A DNA stretch of 64,000 nucleotides from Novosphingobium sp. EMRT-2 (GCF_005145025.1 NZ_CP039695.1:372001-436000), one strand, 5' to 3'; positions 18,927-28,400 are shown, counted from the first letter of the stretch. A program made the numbers and translations. The notes: generated by a model from the letters alone, not told the origin.

Positions 18927-20576
18927 ATGGCTTCGGGCGAATACGATTACATCATCATCGGCGCGGGCAGCGCGGGATCGGTGCTGGCGGCGCGGCTCAG
19001 CGAAGATCCCGCAGTCCGGGTACTGGTGCTCGAAGCGGGCGGGCGCAACACCTCGGTGCTGGTGCGGATGCCGGCCGGGGTGGGCACGCTGATCAAGCAG
19101 AAGAGCAAGTTCAACTGGGGCTTCTGGAGCGAGCCGGAACCGTTCATGGACGGCCGGCGCCTGTGGCATCCGCGCGGCAAGGGGCTGGGCGGCTCGTCGG
19201 CGATCAACGGCATGGTCTATATCCGCGGCCATGCGCGCGATTACGATCACTGGCGGCAGCTTGGCCTCGATGGCTGGTCCTATGCCGAAACGCTGCCCTA
19301 CTTCAAACGCGCCGAGAACTTTCAGGACGGCGCTTCGACCTACCACGGCGAAGGCGGGCCGCTTTCGGTCAGCTGGGGCGAACGGTCCGACCATCCGCTC
19401 TATGCCGGCGTAATCCGGGCCGGGGGCGAGGCCGGGCACAAGATCACTCCGGATTTCAACGGGTTCGATCAGGAAGGTTTCGGCCGGTATCAACTTACGA
19501 TCCGCGATGGCCAGCGGTGGAGCGCGGCGCGCGGCTATCTGCAGCCGATCGTCGGCCAGCGCCCCAATCTGACCGTGGTGACGGGCGCGCGCACCCACCG
19601 CATCGTCATCGAGAACGGTCGGGCAACGGGCGTGGAATACAGCCTGGGCAAGGGCAAGCCGGTGCAGACCGCGCATGTCGCGCGCGAGGTGCTGCTCTGC
19701 GCCGGGGCGTTCCAGTCGCCGCAGATCCTCAACCTTTCGGGCATCGGCGATCCCGAAGCGCTGGCCCGCCACGGCATCCGCGCGGTTCATGTGCGCAAGG
19801 GTGTGGGCGGCAACCTGCAGGATCACCTTGATGTCACGCTCAACTGGACCTGCCAGCAGCCGATCACACTTTACAACGATACGAAGGGCCTGAAGCAGCT
19901 CAAGGTCGGGCTGCAATACCTGCTCACCGGCAAGGGGCCGGGGCGGCAGAACGGGCTGGAGGCGGGCGCTTTCCTCAAGTCCCGCCCGGACCTCGACCGG
20001 CCGGACCTGCAGTTCCACTTCGTGCTCGCGATCATGCAGGAACACGCCAAGATTTCGGTGAAGCAGGATGGCTTCACCATGCACGTCTGCCAGCTGCGGC
20101 CCGAAAGCCGGGGCACCGTCTCGCTATCCTCGGCCGATCCTTACGACGATCCCGCGATCCTAGCCAACTTCCTCTCGACCGAGGAAGACCGCCGCGCGGT
20201 GCGCGAAGGCGTGCGCATGGCGCGCGCGGTGATCGCCCAGCCCGCGCTCGATGCGTTCCGGGGCGCGGAGTTCGCGCCGGGCGAGCAGGTGCGGACCGAC
20301 GAGGAAATCGACGCGTTCATCCGCGCCAAGGGCGAGACGATCTATCACCCCGTGGGCACCTGCCGCATGGGCCTGCCCACCGATCCGCTCGCCGTGGTGG
20401 ACAAGGACCTGAAGGTGATCGGCCTCGAAGGCCTGCGCGTTGTCGATGCCTCGGTCATGCCCACCCTGATCGGCGGCAACACCAATGCCCCCACGATCAT
20501 GATCGCGGAAAAGATCGCCGACGTGATCCGGGGCAGGGCGCCGCTGCTGCCCGAAGAGGTGCCGGTGGCGGGGTGA
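18927..20576 (+). CDS. GMC-family FAD oxidoreductase (choline/alcohol dehydrogenase type)
   Basis: A 549-residue glucose-methanol-choline oxidoreductase. Seen in order are the FAD motif GAGSAGSVLAARLSEDP (residues about 12-28), GMC signature 1 around GKGLGGSSAINGMVYIRGHA, signature 2 GAFQSPQILNLSGIGDPE, and the catalytic His region YHPVGTCRMG near residue 473. The C-terminal NTNAPTIMIAEKIAD matches the family. Length is normal for choline dehydrogenase-like alcohol dehydrogenases. No betaine genes accompany it, so the substrate is more likely a general alcohol (inference). It has its own promoter region of about 95 bases. Confidence 0.92.
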   Translation: MASGEYDYIIIGAGSAGSVLAARLSEDPAVRVLVLEAGGRNTSVLVRMPAGVGTLIKQKSKFNWGFWSEPEPFMDGRRLWHPRGKGLGGSSAINGMVYIRGHARDYDHWRQLGLDGWSYAETLPYFKRAENFQDGASTYHGEGGPLSVSWGERSDHPLYAGVIRAGGEAGHKITPDFNGFDQEGFGRYQLTIRDGQRWSAARGYLQPIVGQRPNLTVVTGARTHRIVIENGRATGVEYSLGKGKPVQTAHVAREVLLCAGAFQSPQILNLSGIGDPEALARHGIRAVHVRKGVGGNLQDHLDVTLNWTCQQPITLYNDTKGLKQLKVGLQYLLTGKGPGRQNGLEAGAFLKSRPDLDRPDLQFHFVLAIMQEHAKISVKQDGFTMHVCQLRPESRGTVSLSSADPYDDPAILANFLSTEEDRRAVREGVRMARAVIAQPALDAFRGAEFAPGEQVRTDEEIDAFIRAKGETIYHPVGTCRMGLPTDPLAVVDKDLKVIGLEGLRVVDASVMPTLIGGNTNAPTIMIAEKIADVIRGRAPLLPEEVPVAG

Positions 20577-20703
20577 GGCGCTGCACACCTTCTGCTTCTT
20601 AGCCCTGTCGATTAGGTTCGCGCGGTGGGTCAAGCAGCGGTGCGTTTCAATCCTGCTTCGGATGTACCAAACGCTCGATTTGTTGATGGCCGGCGAGTGA
20701 AAG

Positions 20704-21471
20704 CTATGAGAAGTCATTTCCCACAGCCGCGATCCGAATACGCCCGCCCACGCCTTCCGGCCCGGCGTCGCTCCCATGAAATTCGATCTGAAAGCTCGTG
20801 TGCCTTTTGCGACGGAACATATCCCGATAGTCAACTCTGCCCCTTGCATAGACAACTGCCCGGCCTTGTAAAATCGCCGAATGAACGTCTCTCGACAAAG
20901 GGGCATCCATTTCCAGCTTAATTAGACTTGGCGAGTCGGGGTGAATCGTGATTGCTGGTCGATTTTCGTGTAACTGGTCGATGTTATTGGGTTCATGACT
21001 CCACGCCCAATCCGGGGGACGCACAACCACGCAGCTTTGCACACAACATTCCACTGCGGGCGTGGCACCATAGTTGATAATATGGAAGGGGAGAGAAAGC
21101 CTGCGTTCAGGCTGCACCGAACCTTGGCCTATCGGCTCTACACGTAGGTATGCGCGAAGCTCGCGGCGTGATATTTCCCGTGTTTCCCATAGCGTCCACA
21201 AGAGCAACGCGGTCCCAAGGCCGCTGATCAACACCCCCCACAGAGAATAGCGAGCCGCCGTCTCAGCCGCGTCAGCCGACTTCCATGCGGCACACGCTTC
21301 TGTGGTGCTTTCATACCTGCCTGGCCCGCAAGTTAGCTGTCTCGGTGGACGGGGTTTCACTTGCGCGCGCAGGGCCACGATCGCTTCGGGCTGATCCCGC
21401 TGCGCGCTTGGCGACGCAGCCACTAAGACAACGGCAATTGCTGCAAGTGCCAAACTTTGGCCAGCTTTCAT
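20704..21471 (-). CDS. Hypothetical protein with signal segment and one TM helix (orphan)
   Basis: A 255-residue protein of unknown function. ATG 21471 opens with a signal-like segment (SLALAAIAVVLVAA), then a Cys-containing region (LTCGPGRY, EACAAW). Next is one clear membrane helix (LWGVLISGLGTALLLWTLWE) followed at once by TREISRRELRAYLRV. That TM plus positively charged ELRAYL pattern occurs in many uncharacterised accessory proteins. The frame is open upstream to 21564, but those residues interrupt the signal. Base composition is lower in GC than the neighbours, and a tRNA gene lies just beyond its 5' end, pointing to an inserted segment. Confidence 0.55.
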   Translation of the reverse strand: MKAGQSLALAAIAVVLVAASPSAQRDQPEAIVALRAQVKPRPPRQLTCGPGRYESTTEACAAWKSADAAETAARYSLWGVLISGLGTALLLWTLWETREISRRELRAYLRVEPIGQGSVQPERRLSLPFHIINYGATPAVECCVQSCVVVRPPDWAWSHEPNNIDQLHENRPAITIHPDSPSLIKLEMDAPLSRDVHSAILQGRAVVYARGRVDYRDMFRRKRHTSFQIEFHGSDAGPEGVGGRIRIAAVGNDFS

Positions 21472-21644
21472 GGTTTGACAATTCTCAAGCCGATTTCGCC
21501 CCTTTTGGTGAGCTGCGCTCACAACCCCGTCGTTCATTATCGACCGAAATTGATCCGCGCTCAAATATGGGTAGAGGTTTGGATAGAGATAGCGTCTGTC
21601 GATATTATATTTTTTATAAATTGAATGCCATAAACGGATTTAAA

Positions 21645-21734
21645 TGGCGGACAGGGTGGGATTCGAACCCACGGTGAGCTTGCACCCACGGCGGTTTTCA
21701 AGACCGCTGCCTTAAACCACTCGGCCACCTGTCC
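21645..21734 (-). tRNA. tRNA-Ser(UGA)
   Basis: On the - strand, acceptor stem GGACAGG pairs with CCTGTCC, followed by discriminator G and an encoded CCA (21645-21647). The anticodon loop CTTGAAA carries TGA (complement of 21698-21700), reading serine UCA. A long variable arm, the GTTCGAATCC T-loop and a D-arm with GGCCGAGTGG are present, as in class II tRNA-Ser. The 90-base length fits. An AT-rich stretch lies directly beyond its 3' end (21560-21644). Confidence 0.95.
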
Positions 21735-21856
21735 GCACCGGCGCGGCCCTTGGGCGCGCGGCGTGGAGGGGCGATAGCGGCGAACCGCTCCGTCGTGAAG
21801 AGGAATTGCGCCGCGGGGGATTCCCAATCGCTCCCCCCTGTGCGAGTGTCGATCGG

Positions 21857-22909
21857 ATGACGCTTCTTGCCAGTATCCGATCATCGTGGCGCGTGACTGC
21901 GGCCGCGCTTGCCGCCCTTGCGCTGGGCGCGCCCGCCAGCGCCCAGAACAGCAGCGAGGAAGCGGGCTTCCAGGGCTATCTCCAGCTTCTTGCCGCCAAG
22001 GCGCGCGCGGAAGGGGTGCGCGAATCGACGATCAACAGCGTGCTGCCGGGGCTGACGTTCAACCCGCGCGTGATCGCGTTCGACCGGAACCAGCCCGGCG
22101 GCGGCCCGTCCTCGTCGATTCCGGCGTTCGAGCCCTATCGCCGCAAGCATGTCGACGCGGCGCGGATCAGCGGCGGCCGGCGGCAGTACGCGGCGGTGGC
22201 CGGGCAGGCCGGCGCGCTGGAGCGGCGCTATGGCGTGCCGCTGCCGATCATCCTCGCCATCTGGGGGCACGAGAGCCACTATGGCGGCTACACCGGCGAT
22301 TTCGATCTGGCGCGCTCGCTGGCGACGCTGGCCTACGAAGGGCGGCGGCGCGACCTGTTCACCGAGGAATTCATCGCCCTGCTCAAGATGATGGACCGGG
22401 GCGTGCCGCGCTCCAAGCTGGTGGGCAGCTGGGCCGGGGCGTTCGGCAACCCGCAGTTCCTGCCCAGCGTCTATCTGCGCGTGGCGCAGGATGCCGACGG
22501 CGACGGGCTGGCCGACATCTGGAGCAGCCGGGCCGATACGCTGGCATCGATCGGCAACTATTTCCGCGATGCCGGATGGCGGCCGGGCGAGCCCTGGGGC
22601 ATCGCCGTCAGCGTGCCGGACGGGCTCGACCGCGCTACGCTCGGCACGGCGCTGGCCAGCCCGCGCTGTCCGCAGGTGTTCGCGCGGCACAGCCGCTGGA
22701 AGACCATGCGCGAATGGCGCGCGCTGGGGCTGGCGCCGAAATCCGGCGTCTGGCCGGGCGACGATGTGCTCGCCTCGCTGCTGGAACCGGACGGGAAAGG
22801 GCGGACCGCCTACCTGCTAACCGGAAATTATCGAGTTATCCTCGATTACAACTGCTCGAACTTTTACGCTCTGTCCGTAGGACTTCTTGCAGATGAGATC
22901 AGCCGTTAG
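21857..22909 (+). CDS. mltB: Lytic murein transglycosylase, MltB family
   Basis: A 350-residue peptidoglycan lytic transglycosylase of the SLT_2/MltB type, cutting glycan strands to 1,6-anhydro products. ATG 21857 gives a Sec signal peptide ending near ASAQ. The catalytic glutamate lies in IWGHESHYGGYTG. Further along are GSWAGAFGNPQFLPSVYL and ADIWSSRADTLASIGNYF, both strongly family-specific. The usual lipobox cysteine of MltB is missing, so it is periplasmic rather than a lipoprotein. The C-terminal DYNCSNFYALSVG matches other members. The next gene overlaps its last 17 bases, linking it to rlpA-like and dacF-like cell-wall genes. Confidence 0.92.
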   Translation: MTLLASIRSSWRVTAAALAALALGAPASAQNSSEEAGFQGYLQLLAAKARAEGVRESTINSVLPGLTFNPRVIAFDRNQPGGGPSSSIPAFEPYRRKHVDAARISGGRRQYAAVAGQAGALERRYGVPLPIILAIWGHESHYGGYTGDFDLARSLATLAYEGRRRDLFTEEFIALLKMMDRGVPRSKLVGSWAGAFGNPQFLPSVYLRVAQDADGDGLADIWSSRADTLASIGNYFRDAGWRPGEPWGIAVSVPDGLDRATLGTALASPRCPQVFARHSRWKTMREWRALGLAPKSGVWPGDDVLASLLEPDGKGRTAYLLTGNYRVILDYNCSNFYALSVGLLADEISR

Positions 22910-23972
22910 CCGTTTCGCTTCCGCCACCGCGATGATCGCGGTCACTGCTCTTGCCTTTTCCGCACCCCTCATGGGCGGGATGGCGCTGGCGAAAGGCCAG
23001 CCAGCCTCTGACGAGGACCGTGCCGGCCCGGCGGGCGATTACCCGATGGTGCTGGGTGCGCCGTTCGTGGTCGATGGCGTGACCTATACGCCAGCGGATA
23101 CGATGAACTACGACGCCGTCGGCTATGCCGGTCAAGACGACGGCGCTGGCATCAGCGGCGCGCACCGCACGCTGCCTCTGCCCAGCTACGTGGAAGTGAC
23201 CGCGCTCGATTCGGGCAAGACCATCCTCGTCCGGCTCGAGCGGCGCGGACCGATGATAGGCAAAAAGCTGGTGGACCTCTCGCCCGCCGCGTGGGCGCAA
23301 CTGGGGCTGGCGCCGGGATCGCAGGCGCCGGTGCGCGTCCGCCGCGTCAATCCGATCGAGCCGGAACGGGCCTTGCTCCGGCAGGGCGAACGAGCGCCGG
23401 CGCGCATGGATACGCCGCCAGGCCTGCTCACCGCGCTGCGCCGCAAACTGGGCACCGCGACCGGCGTGACGCTGGCGCCTGCGGGAACTCCGGCCCCAGC
23501 GGCCACGCCACACCCCGTGCTTCCCTCCGTCGCGCCGCCCAAGCCGGCGGCTTCCCCGACGCCAAAGCCGACGCCACGCCCCGCTCCTTCCGCGCCGGTG
23601 ACGGCGGCAACGCCCGCGCCGAAGCCGGCACCAGTCGCGAAACCGTCTCCGCATCCCGTCGTCGCGCCTGCCCCCACGCCGAGGCCGGTGCCCACGGCGA
23701 CGCCTTCGCCCAAGCCCACGCCAAAGCCGTCTCCCAAGCCCGCTCCCGCCGCTGCGCGCCAGACCGCGGGCCTCTACGTTCAGGTCGGCGCGTTTTCCAC
23801 GCGGCCACGGGCCGAAACGGTCGCCAAGGCCGTCGGCGGAGGCGTGACGGCCGTGGGATCGCTGTGGCGCGTGCGCAGCGGCCCCTTCGTCACGCAGGCG
23901 GAAGCAGATGCGGCCTTGGCGAAAGCGCGTCGCTCCGGCTATGCGGATGCGCGGATTCTGCGCGCGCCCTGA
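22893..23972 (+). CDS. RlpA-like septal protein with Pro-rich linker and SPOR domain
   Basis: A 359-residue exported protein. After the signal peptide comes an RlpA-like double-psi beta-barrel region (residues about 45-150, with PLPSYVEVTALDSGKTILVRL and RRGPMIGKKLVDLSPAAW). A Pro/Ala/Thr/Lys-rich linker of about 110 residues follows, then a C-terminal SPOR domain (GLYVQVGAFSTRPRAETVA onward) that would bind denuded glycan at the division septum. The start is ATG 22893; the frame also reads from TTG 22887. It overlaps mltB by 17 bases. In RlpA the barrel can be a lytic transglycosylase; whether this copy is active is not clear. Confidence 0.85.
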   Translation: MRSAVSRFASATAMIAVTALAFSAPLMGGMALAKGQPASDEDRAGPAGDYPMVLGAPFVVDGVTYTPADTMNYDAVGYAGQDDGAGISGAHRTLPLPSYVEVTALDSGKTILVRLERRGPMIGKKLVDLSPAAWAQLGLAPGSQAPVRVRRVNPIEPERALLRQGERAPARMDTPPGLLTALRRKLGTATGVTLAPAGTPAPAATPHPVLPSVAPPKPAASPTPKPTPRPAPSAPVTAATPAPKPAPVAKPSPHPVVAPAPTPRPVPTATPSPKPTPKPSPKPAPAAARQTAGLYVQVGAFSTRPRAETVAKAVGGGVTAVGSLWRVRSGPFVTQAEADAALAKARRSGYADARILRAP

Positions 23973-24010
23973 AAGGGGGCAGGGAATCCGCAAGCCTCCG
24001 GGGATGCCGA

Positions 24011-25186
24011 TTGCCTGAACGCCCGACTCTTTTACCGCTGATGACGCTGACGGCGCTGGCCGTTGGCGCAGCGCCTTCGGCCGCCACGGTGCAGGCGCCG
24101 CCGGCCATCGCCATGCCGCAGCTCGATGCGCCGACGGCTTACATGGTCGATGTCAGTTCCGGGCGCGTGCTGTTCGAACGCGACGCCCATCGCCGGTTTA
24201 TTCCGGCCTCGCTGACCAAGATCATGACGAGTTATGTCGCCTTCGAACTCGTCGCGCAGGGCAAGCTCTCGCTCGATCGCAAGCTGCCCGTCCGCCATGA
24301 CACGTTCAAGCAGTGGCGCGGCGTGGGCAGCACGATGTTCCTGGCCGACGGCGCCGAAGTGACGGTGGCGGACCTGCTGCGCGGCATCGTCACGGTCTCC
24401 GCGAACGATGCCTGCGTGGTGCTCGCGGAAGGCGTCGCCGGCAGCGTGCCCGCGTTCACCGCGATGATGAATGCCGAGGCGCGCAAGCTCGGCATGCGCG
24501 ATACGCATTACAACACGCCCAACGGCTGGCCCGACGGGGGACAGACCTATGTCTCGGCCGCGGACCTCGCCACGCTGAGCCAGGCGCTGATCCTGCGCCA
24601 TCCCCAGCTCTACCGCCGCTTCTATGGCCACGCGAAAATGGATTGGGATGGCATCGAGCAGGAAAACCACAACCCGCTTTACGGCTACACCGCCGGCGCG
24701 GACGGGGTGAAGACCGGCTTCACCAACGAGGCCGGATACGGTTTCGTGGGATCGGCCATCCGCAACGGTCGGCGCATCATCATGGTCGTCGGGGGCTATG
24801 ACAAGCCGGCCCCGCGCGCGAAGCAGTCGCGCGATTTCATGGAATGGGGTTTCGCCGCCTGGCGGGATCGGCCGCTCTACGGCCCCGGCGCGCTGGTGGG
24901 GGAAGCGCGCGTGCGGGGCGGCACGACCCGTGCGGTGCGGCTGATCGCGCCCCGGGCGCTGGCGATCTCCATGCCGGCGGGCGAGCTCGGCGGTTACACC
25001 CTCTCGATCCGTTACAAGGGGCCGTTGCGCGCGCCCATCGCCAAGGGACAGGAAGTCGCCACGCTGATCGCCAAGGTTCCCGGACTGCCCGATGAACGCC
25101 TGCCGCTGATCGCGGCGGATGCCGTGGACACCGGCGGTCCGGTGGCGCGGATGCGCGATGGCCTGCTTTCGCTGGTCGGCCGATGA
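24011..25186 (+). CDS. dacF: D-alanyl-D-alanine carboxypeptidase (PBP5/6/DacF type)
   Basis: A 391-residue low-molecular-weight penicillin-binding protein trimming D-Ala from pentapeptides. The three active-site motifs are SLTK (Ser67, Lys70), SAN (Ser130, Asn132) and KTGFTNEAGYG (from Lys234). A C-terminal PBP5-like beta domain follows (to about residue 385), which in the family leads to membrane anchoring. The start is uncertain: TTG 24011 yields a signal peptide with a positive N-region, whereas ATG 24041 gives a shorter hydrophobic start without one. I prefer 24011. The stop overlaps the tmk start (ATGA). Confidence 0.9.
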   Translation: MPERPTLLPLMTLTALAVGAAPSAATVQAPPAIAMPQLDAPTAYMVDVSSGRVLFERDAHRRFIPASLTKIMTSYVAFELVAQGKLSLDRKLPVRHDTFKQWRGVGSTMFLADGAEVTVADLLRGIVTVSANDACVVLAEGVAGSVPAFTAMMNAEARKLGMRDTHYNTPNGWPDGGQTYVSAADLATLSQALILRHPQLYRRFYGHAKMDWDGIEQENHNPLYGYTAGADGVKTGFTNEAGYGFVGSAIRNGRRIIMVVGGYDKPAPRAKQSRDFMEWGFAAWRDRPLYGPGALVGEARVRGGTTRAVRLIAPRALAISMPAGELGGYTLSIRYKGPLRAPIAKGQEVATLIAKVPGLPDERLPLIAADAVDTGGPVARMRDGLLSLVGR

Positions 25187-25812
25187 CCGGGCGCTTCATC
25201 GCATTCGAGGGCGGCGAAGGCGCGGGCAAGTCCACGCAGGCCCGCCTGCTGGCCGAGGCGCTGCGCCGGCGGGGCGTGGACGTGGTCGTCACGCGCGAGC
25301 CGGGCGGCACTGCCGGCGCCGAAGCGATCCGCGCGCTGTTGTTGTCCACCGAGGGCGAGGGCTGGGGCGCGCGGGCCGAGGCCCTGCTGTTCGCCGCCGC
25401 GCGGGCCGATCATGTCGAACGGCTGATCCGTCCGGCGCTGGCGCGCGGGGGATGGGTGATCTGCGACCGGTTTATCGACAGTAGCCGCGCCTACCAGGGT
25501 GGTGGCGGTGGCCTTTCGGACGACGACATCCGCACCTTGCACCGGATCGGCAGCGAGGGACTGCTGCCCGACCTCACGCTCTTGCTGGAACTGCCGGCGG
25601 ACGATGCGGAGAGAAGGCTGGCCCTACGCGATACGGACGGCGCGGATCGCATTGGCGGGCGCGCGGCCGCGTATCACGCGCGCGTGGCCGGCGCATTCCG
25701 GCGATTTGCCGAAGAAGAGCCGGCCCGTTTCGCGCGGATCGACGCCGACGGATCGCCCGAAGCGGTGCACGATCGCATCGTCGCCGCGCTCGACCGGTTG
25801 CCGCCGTCATGA
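25183..25812 (+). CDS. tmk: Thymidylate kinase
   Basis: dTMP kinase, making dTDP for DNA synthesis. The 209-residue protein starts MTGRFIAFEGGEGAGKSTQA with the P-loop at residues 10-17. It has the DRFIDSSRAYQGGGGGL motif that binds dTMP, a LID region RDTDGADRIGGR, and normal family length. It overlaps dacF by 4 bases and holB by 4 bases (ATGA both times). The dacF-tmk-holB-metG-tatD order is a familiar alphaproteobacterial arrangement. Confidence 0.97.
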   Translation: MTGRFIAFEGGEGAGKSTQARLLAEALRRRGVDVVVTREPGGTAGAEAIRALLLSTEGEGWGARAEALLFAAARADHVERLIRPALARGGWVICDRFIDSSRAYQGGGGGLSDDDIRTLHRIGSEGLLPDLTLLLELPADDAERRLALRDTDGADRIGGRAAAYHARVAGAFRRFAEEEPARFARIDADGSPEAVHDRIVAALDRLPPS

Positions 25813-26789
25813 CGCCGCCGCCAAGCGGGCCGATGGTCGGCCACGAGGAACCGTGGCGCACGTGGTGCACCGCGATGGCCGGGCACCGGATGCACCACGC
25901 CTGGCTGCTCGCCGGCCGCGAAGGGCTGGGCAAGGCCGGCTTCGCGCGAATGGCCGCGGCGGAACTCGTGGCGGAACGCGGCATTCCCCAGCCTCCTCCC
26001 GATTCCCATCCCGATATTCTCACGCTGTCGCCGCTGCCGGCGAACGATGACGAGGCGAAGAAGAAGGCGGACGGAAAGCCCTATCTCACCAAGCGGAACA
26101 TTTCTGTCGACCAGGTGCGCGAGATGCAGCGGCGCCTTGTCACCCGCCCCACGCTAGGCGCGCGCCGGGCGGTCATCATCGACGCGGCGGACCAGCTGGA
26201 AAAAAGCGCGGTCAATGCCTTGCTGAAAAGTCTTGAGGAACCGCCGCAAGGCACGTTCTTCCTGCTGGTGGTGCACGGATTGGGCCGCCTGCTGCCGACG
26301 ATCCGTTCGCGCTGCCTTGTCATGCGGTTCCACCCGCTCGACCGGGACCAGCTTTCGCAGGCGGTCGATGCGGCGATGCCGGGGCTGGACAGCGCGACGC
26401 GTGCGGCCGCCATTGCTGTCGCCGGCGGATCGCCGGGCGCCGCCATTGCCTTCGCCGAACAGGATCTGGGCAAGGTGCACGGCCTGTTCCGCAAGCTCGT
26501 TACGCAAGGCGATGCCGACTTCGCCTTGCGCGGGGCACTGAGCGGAGCGATGGGGCAGCGGCCCGACCGGGAACGCCAGCTTGCGGCAATCGAGTGCGCG
26601 CGCATGGTGCTGGTGGACCATTTGCGCGAGATTGACGACGCTTCCAGGCTGCGCATCGCCGAGGCCCATGCCGCGCTTGTTCGCCTTGCCGGCCAGGCGC
26701 CCACCTACAACTTCGACCCGGCCTTGCTGATGATGGAAATCGGCGGGTTGCTGGCATCGGTCGCGCCCTCTAGGGAAGGGGCGCATTAA
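25809..26789 (+). CDS. holB: DNA polymerase III subunit delta-prime
   Basis: Delta-prime subunit of the clamp loader. The 326-residue protein has an AAA+ fold with a degenerate P-loop (AGREGLGKAGFARM), as expected for the non-hydrolysing delta-prime. A sensor region follows with ISVDQVREMQRRL and IIDAADQLEKSAVNALLKSLEEPP, the standard delta-prime/DnaX stretch. RSRC of the SRC motif is present (TIRSRCLVMRFHPL). The zinc-finger cysteines seen in gamma/tau are absent. ATGA overlap with tmk suggests coupled translation; metG follows after a short gap. Confidence 0.93.
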   Translation: MTPPPSGPMVGHEEPWRTWCTAMAGHRMHHAWLLAGREGLGKAGFARMAAAELVAERGIPQPPPDSHPDILTLSPLPANDDEAKKKADGKPYLTKRNISVDQVREMQRRLVTRPTLGARRAVIIDAADQLEKSAVNALLKSLEEPPQGTFFLLVVHGLGRLLPTIRSRCLVMRFHPLDRDQLSQAVDAAMPGLDSATRAAAIAVAGGSPGAAIAFAEQDLGKVHGLFRKLVTQGDADFALRGALSGAMGQRPDRERQLAAIECARMVLVDHLREIDDASRLRIAEAHAALVRLAGQAPTYNFDPALLMMEIGGLLASVAPSREGAH

Positions 26790-26822
26790 GCGCATGTCTC
26801 CAGAGTGAAAGCGACTGGCCCG

Positions 26823-28400
26823 ATGGGCGAACATTACTACGTTACTACCGCGATCAGCTATCCCAACGGCAAGCCGCACATAGGCCATGCCTATGAGGCG
26901 ATTGCCGCCGACGTTATCACGCGCTTCCAGAAATCGATGGGCCGTGACGCGCGCCTGCAGACCGGAACGGACGAGCACGGCCTGAAGATGGCGCAGAAGG
27001 CGCGCGAACTGGGTGTGACGCCGAAGCAGCTCAGCGATGAAATGTCGCAATATTTCATCGATATGTGCGATGCCTTGAACGTCGATTATGATCGCTTCCA
27101 GCGCACCACCGAACCAGGGCATCACCTTGCCACGCAGGAACTGTGGCGGCGCATGGAGGCCAACGGCGATCTTTATCTCAGCCGCTACGAGGGCTGGTAC
27201 TCGATCCGCGACGAAGCCTATTACGACGAGAGCGAACTCGTGGCGGGGGAAGGGGGCGAGAAGCTCTCGCCGCAGGGAACGCCGGTCGAATGGACGGTCG
27301 AGGAGAGCTGGTTCTTCCGCCTATCGGCCTATGGCGAAAAGCTGCTGGCGCACTATCGCGACAACCCCGATTTCATCCGGCCCGAAAGCCGCCGCAACGA
27401 GATGATCGCGTTCGTCAGCCAGGGCTTGCGCGATCTGTCGGTCTCACGCACCAGCTTTGACTGGGGCGTCAAGGTGCCGGGCAGCGAAAACCACGTCATG
27501 TACGTGTGGGTGGATGCGCTGACGAACTACCTGACAGGGCTGGGCTGGCCGGAGGAAACGGCGGAATACAATGACTATTGGCCGGCGAACCTGCACCTGA
27601 TCGGCAAGGACATTGTCCGCTTCCACACGATCTACTGGCCGGCCTTCCTGATGAGCGCAGGCCTGCCATTGCCCCGGCAGGTCTTCGGCCATGGCTTCCT
27701 GCTCAACCGGGGGCAGAAGGAATCGAAGTCGCTCGGCAACGTCACCGATCCGCTGGCGCTGGCCGCGCAGTTCGGCGTCGATCCGCTGCGCTATTTCTTC
27801 CTGCGCGAAGTCGCGTTCGGGCAGGACGGCAGCTATTCGCCCGAAGCCATCGTTACGCGCTGCAACGCCGAGCTGGCGAACAGCTACGGCAATCTCGTCC
27901 AGCGCGTTCTGTCCATGATCTTCAAGAATCTGGATGGCAAACTTGGCGCGTTTTCGAGCACTGAGGCTGACGAAGCGCTGCTCGCTACCGTCGCGCTGGC
28001 CTGCCGCGACGAGCTGCCGTCCGCCTTCGCCGATCTCAACTTCTCGGCCGGGATCGACGCGTGGATGCGCGCGGTGTTCGCCTGCAACCAGTACATCGAC
28101 GAACAGGCGCCGTGGTCCTTGCGCAAGACCGATCCGGAGCGGATGCGCGCCGTGCTGCTGACGCTGTTCATGGCTATCCGCGATCTGACCATCGCGATCC
28201 TCCCGGTGGTTCCAGCTGCGGCGAACAAGGTGCTGGACCAGTTGGGCATACCACTGGACACACGCAACATCGCCAATCTCACCGATGCGGACTGGTACAT
28301 GGCGCGCGTCGCCACCGGGGAGCGCCTGGCGCAGCCGGTCGGCGCGTTCCCGCGCCTCGAACTGCCCGCCGATGCCGAAGGCGCGGAAACGGACGCCTGA
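26823..28400 (+). CDS. metG: Methionine--tRNA ligase, zinc-free short form
   Basis: Methionyl-tRNA synthetase, class I. From ATG 26823 it has 525 residues. The HIGH motif is PHIGHAYEAIAADV (His19-His22), and the catalytic region includes TGTDEHGLKM. The connecting domain lacks the zinc-binding cysteine pairs of E. coli MetRS, so it is the zinc-free form, and it has no C-terminal tRNA-binding extension. The KMSKS loop reads QKESKSLGN (residues 299-303), with glutamate instead of methionine. A GTG at 26805 could add six residues. The stop overlaps the tatD start (TGATG). Confidence 0.95.
   Translation: MGEHYYVTTAISYPNGKPHIGHAYEAIAADVITRFQKSMGRDARLQTGTDEHGLKMAQKARELGVTPKQLSDEMSQYFIDMCDALNVDYDRFQRTTEPGHHLATQELWRRMEANGDLYLSRYEGWYSIRDEAYYDESELVAGEGGEKLSPQGTPVEWTVEESWFFRLSAYGEKLLAHYRDNPDFIRPESRRNEMIAFVSQGLRDLSVSRTSFDWGVKVPGSENHVMYVWVDALTNYLTGLGWPEETAEYNDYWPANLHLIGKDIVRFHTIYWPAFLMSAGLPLPRQVFGHGFLLNRGQKESKSLGNVTDPLALAAQFGVDPLRYFFLREVAFGQDGSYSPEAIVTRCNAELANSYGNLVQRVLSMIFKNLDGKLGAFSSTEADEALLATVALACRDELPSAFADLNFSAGIDAWMRAVFACNQYIDEQAPWSLRKTDPERMRAVLLTLFMAIRDLTIAILPVVPAAANKVLDQLGIPLDTRNIANLTDADWYMARVATGERLAQPVGAFPRLELPADAEGAETDA

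Noticed and set aside
20577..21650. An integrated phage or ICE at tRNA-Ser
   Set aside because: No integrase, no duplicated tRNA 3' end and only one orphan gene were found.
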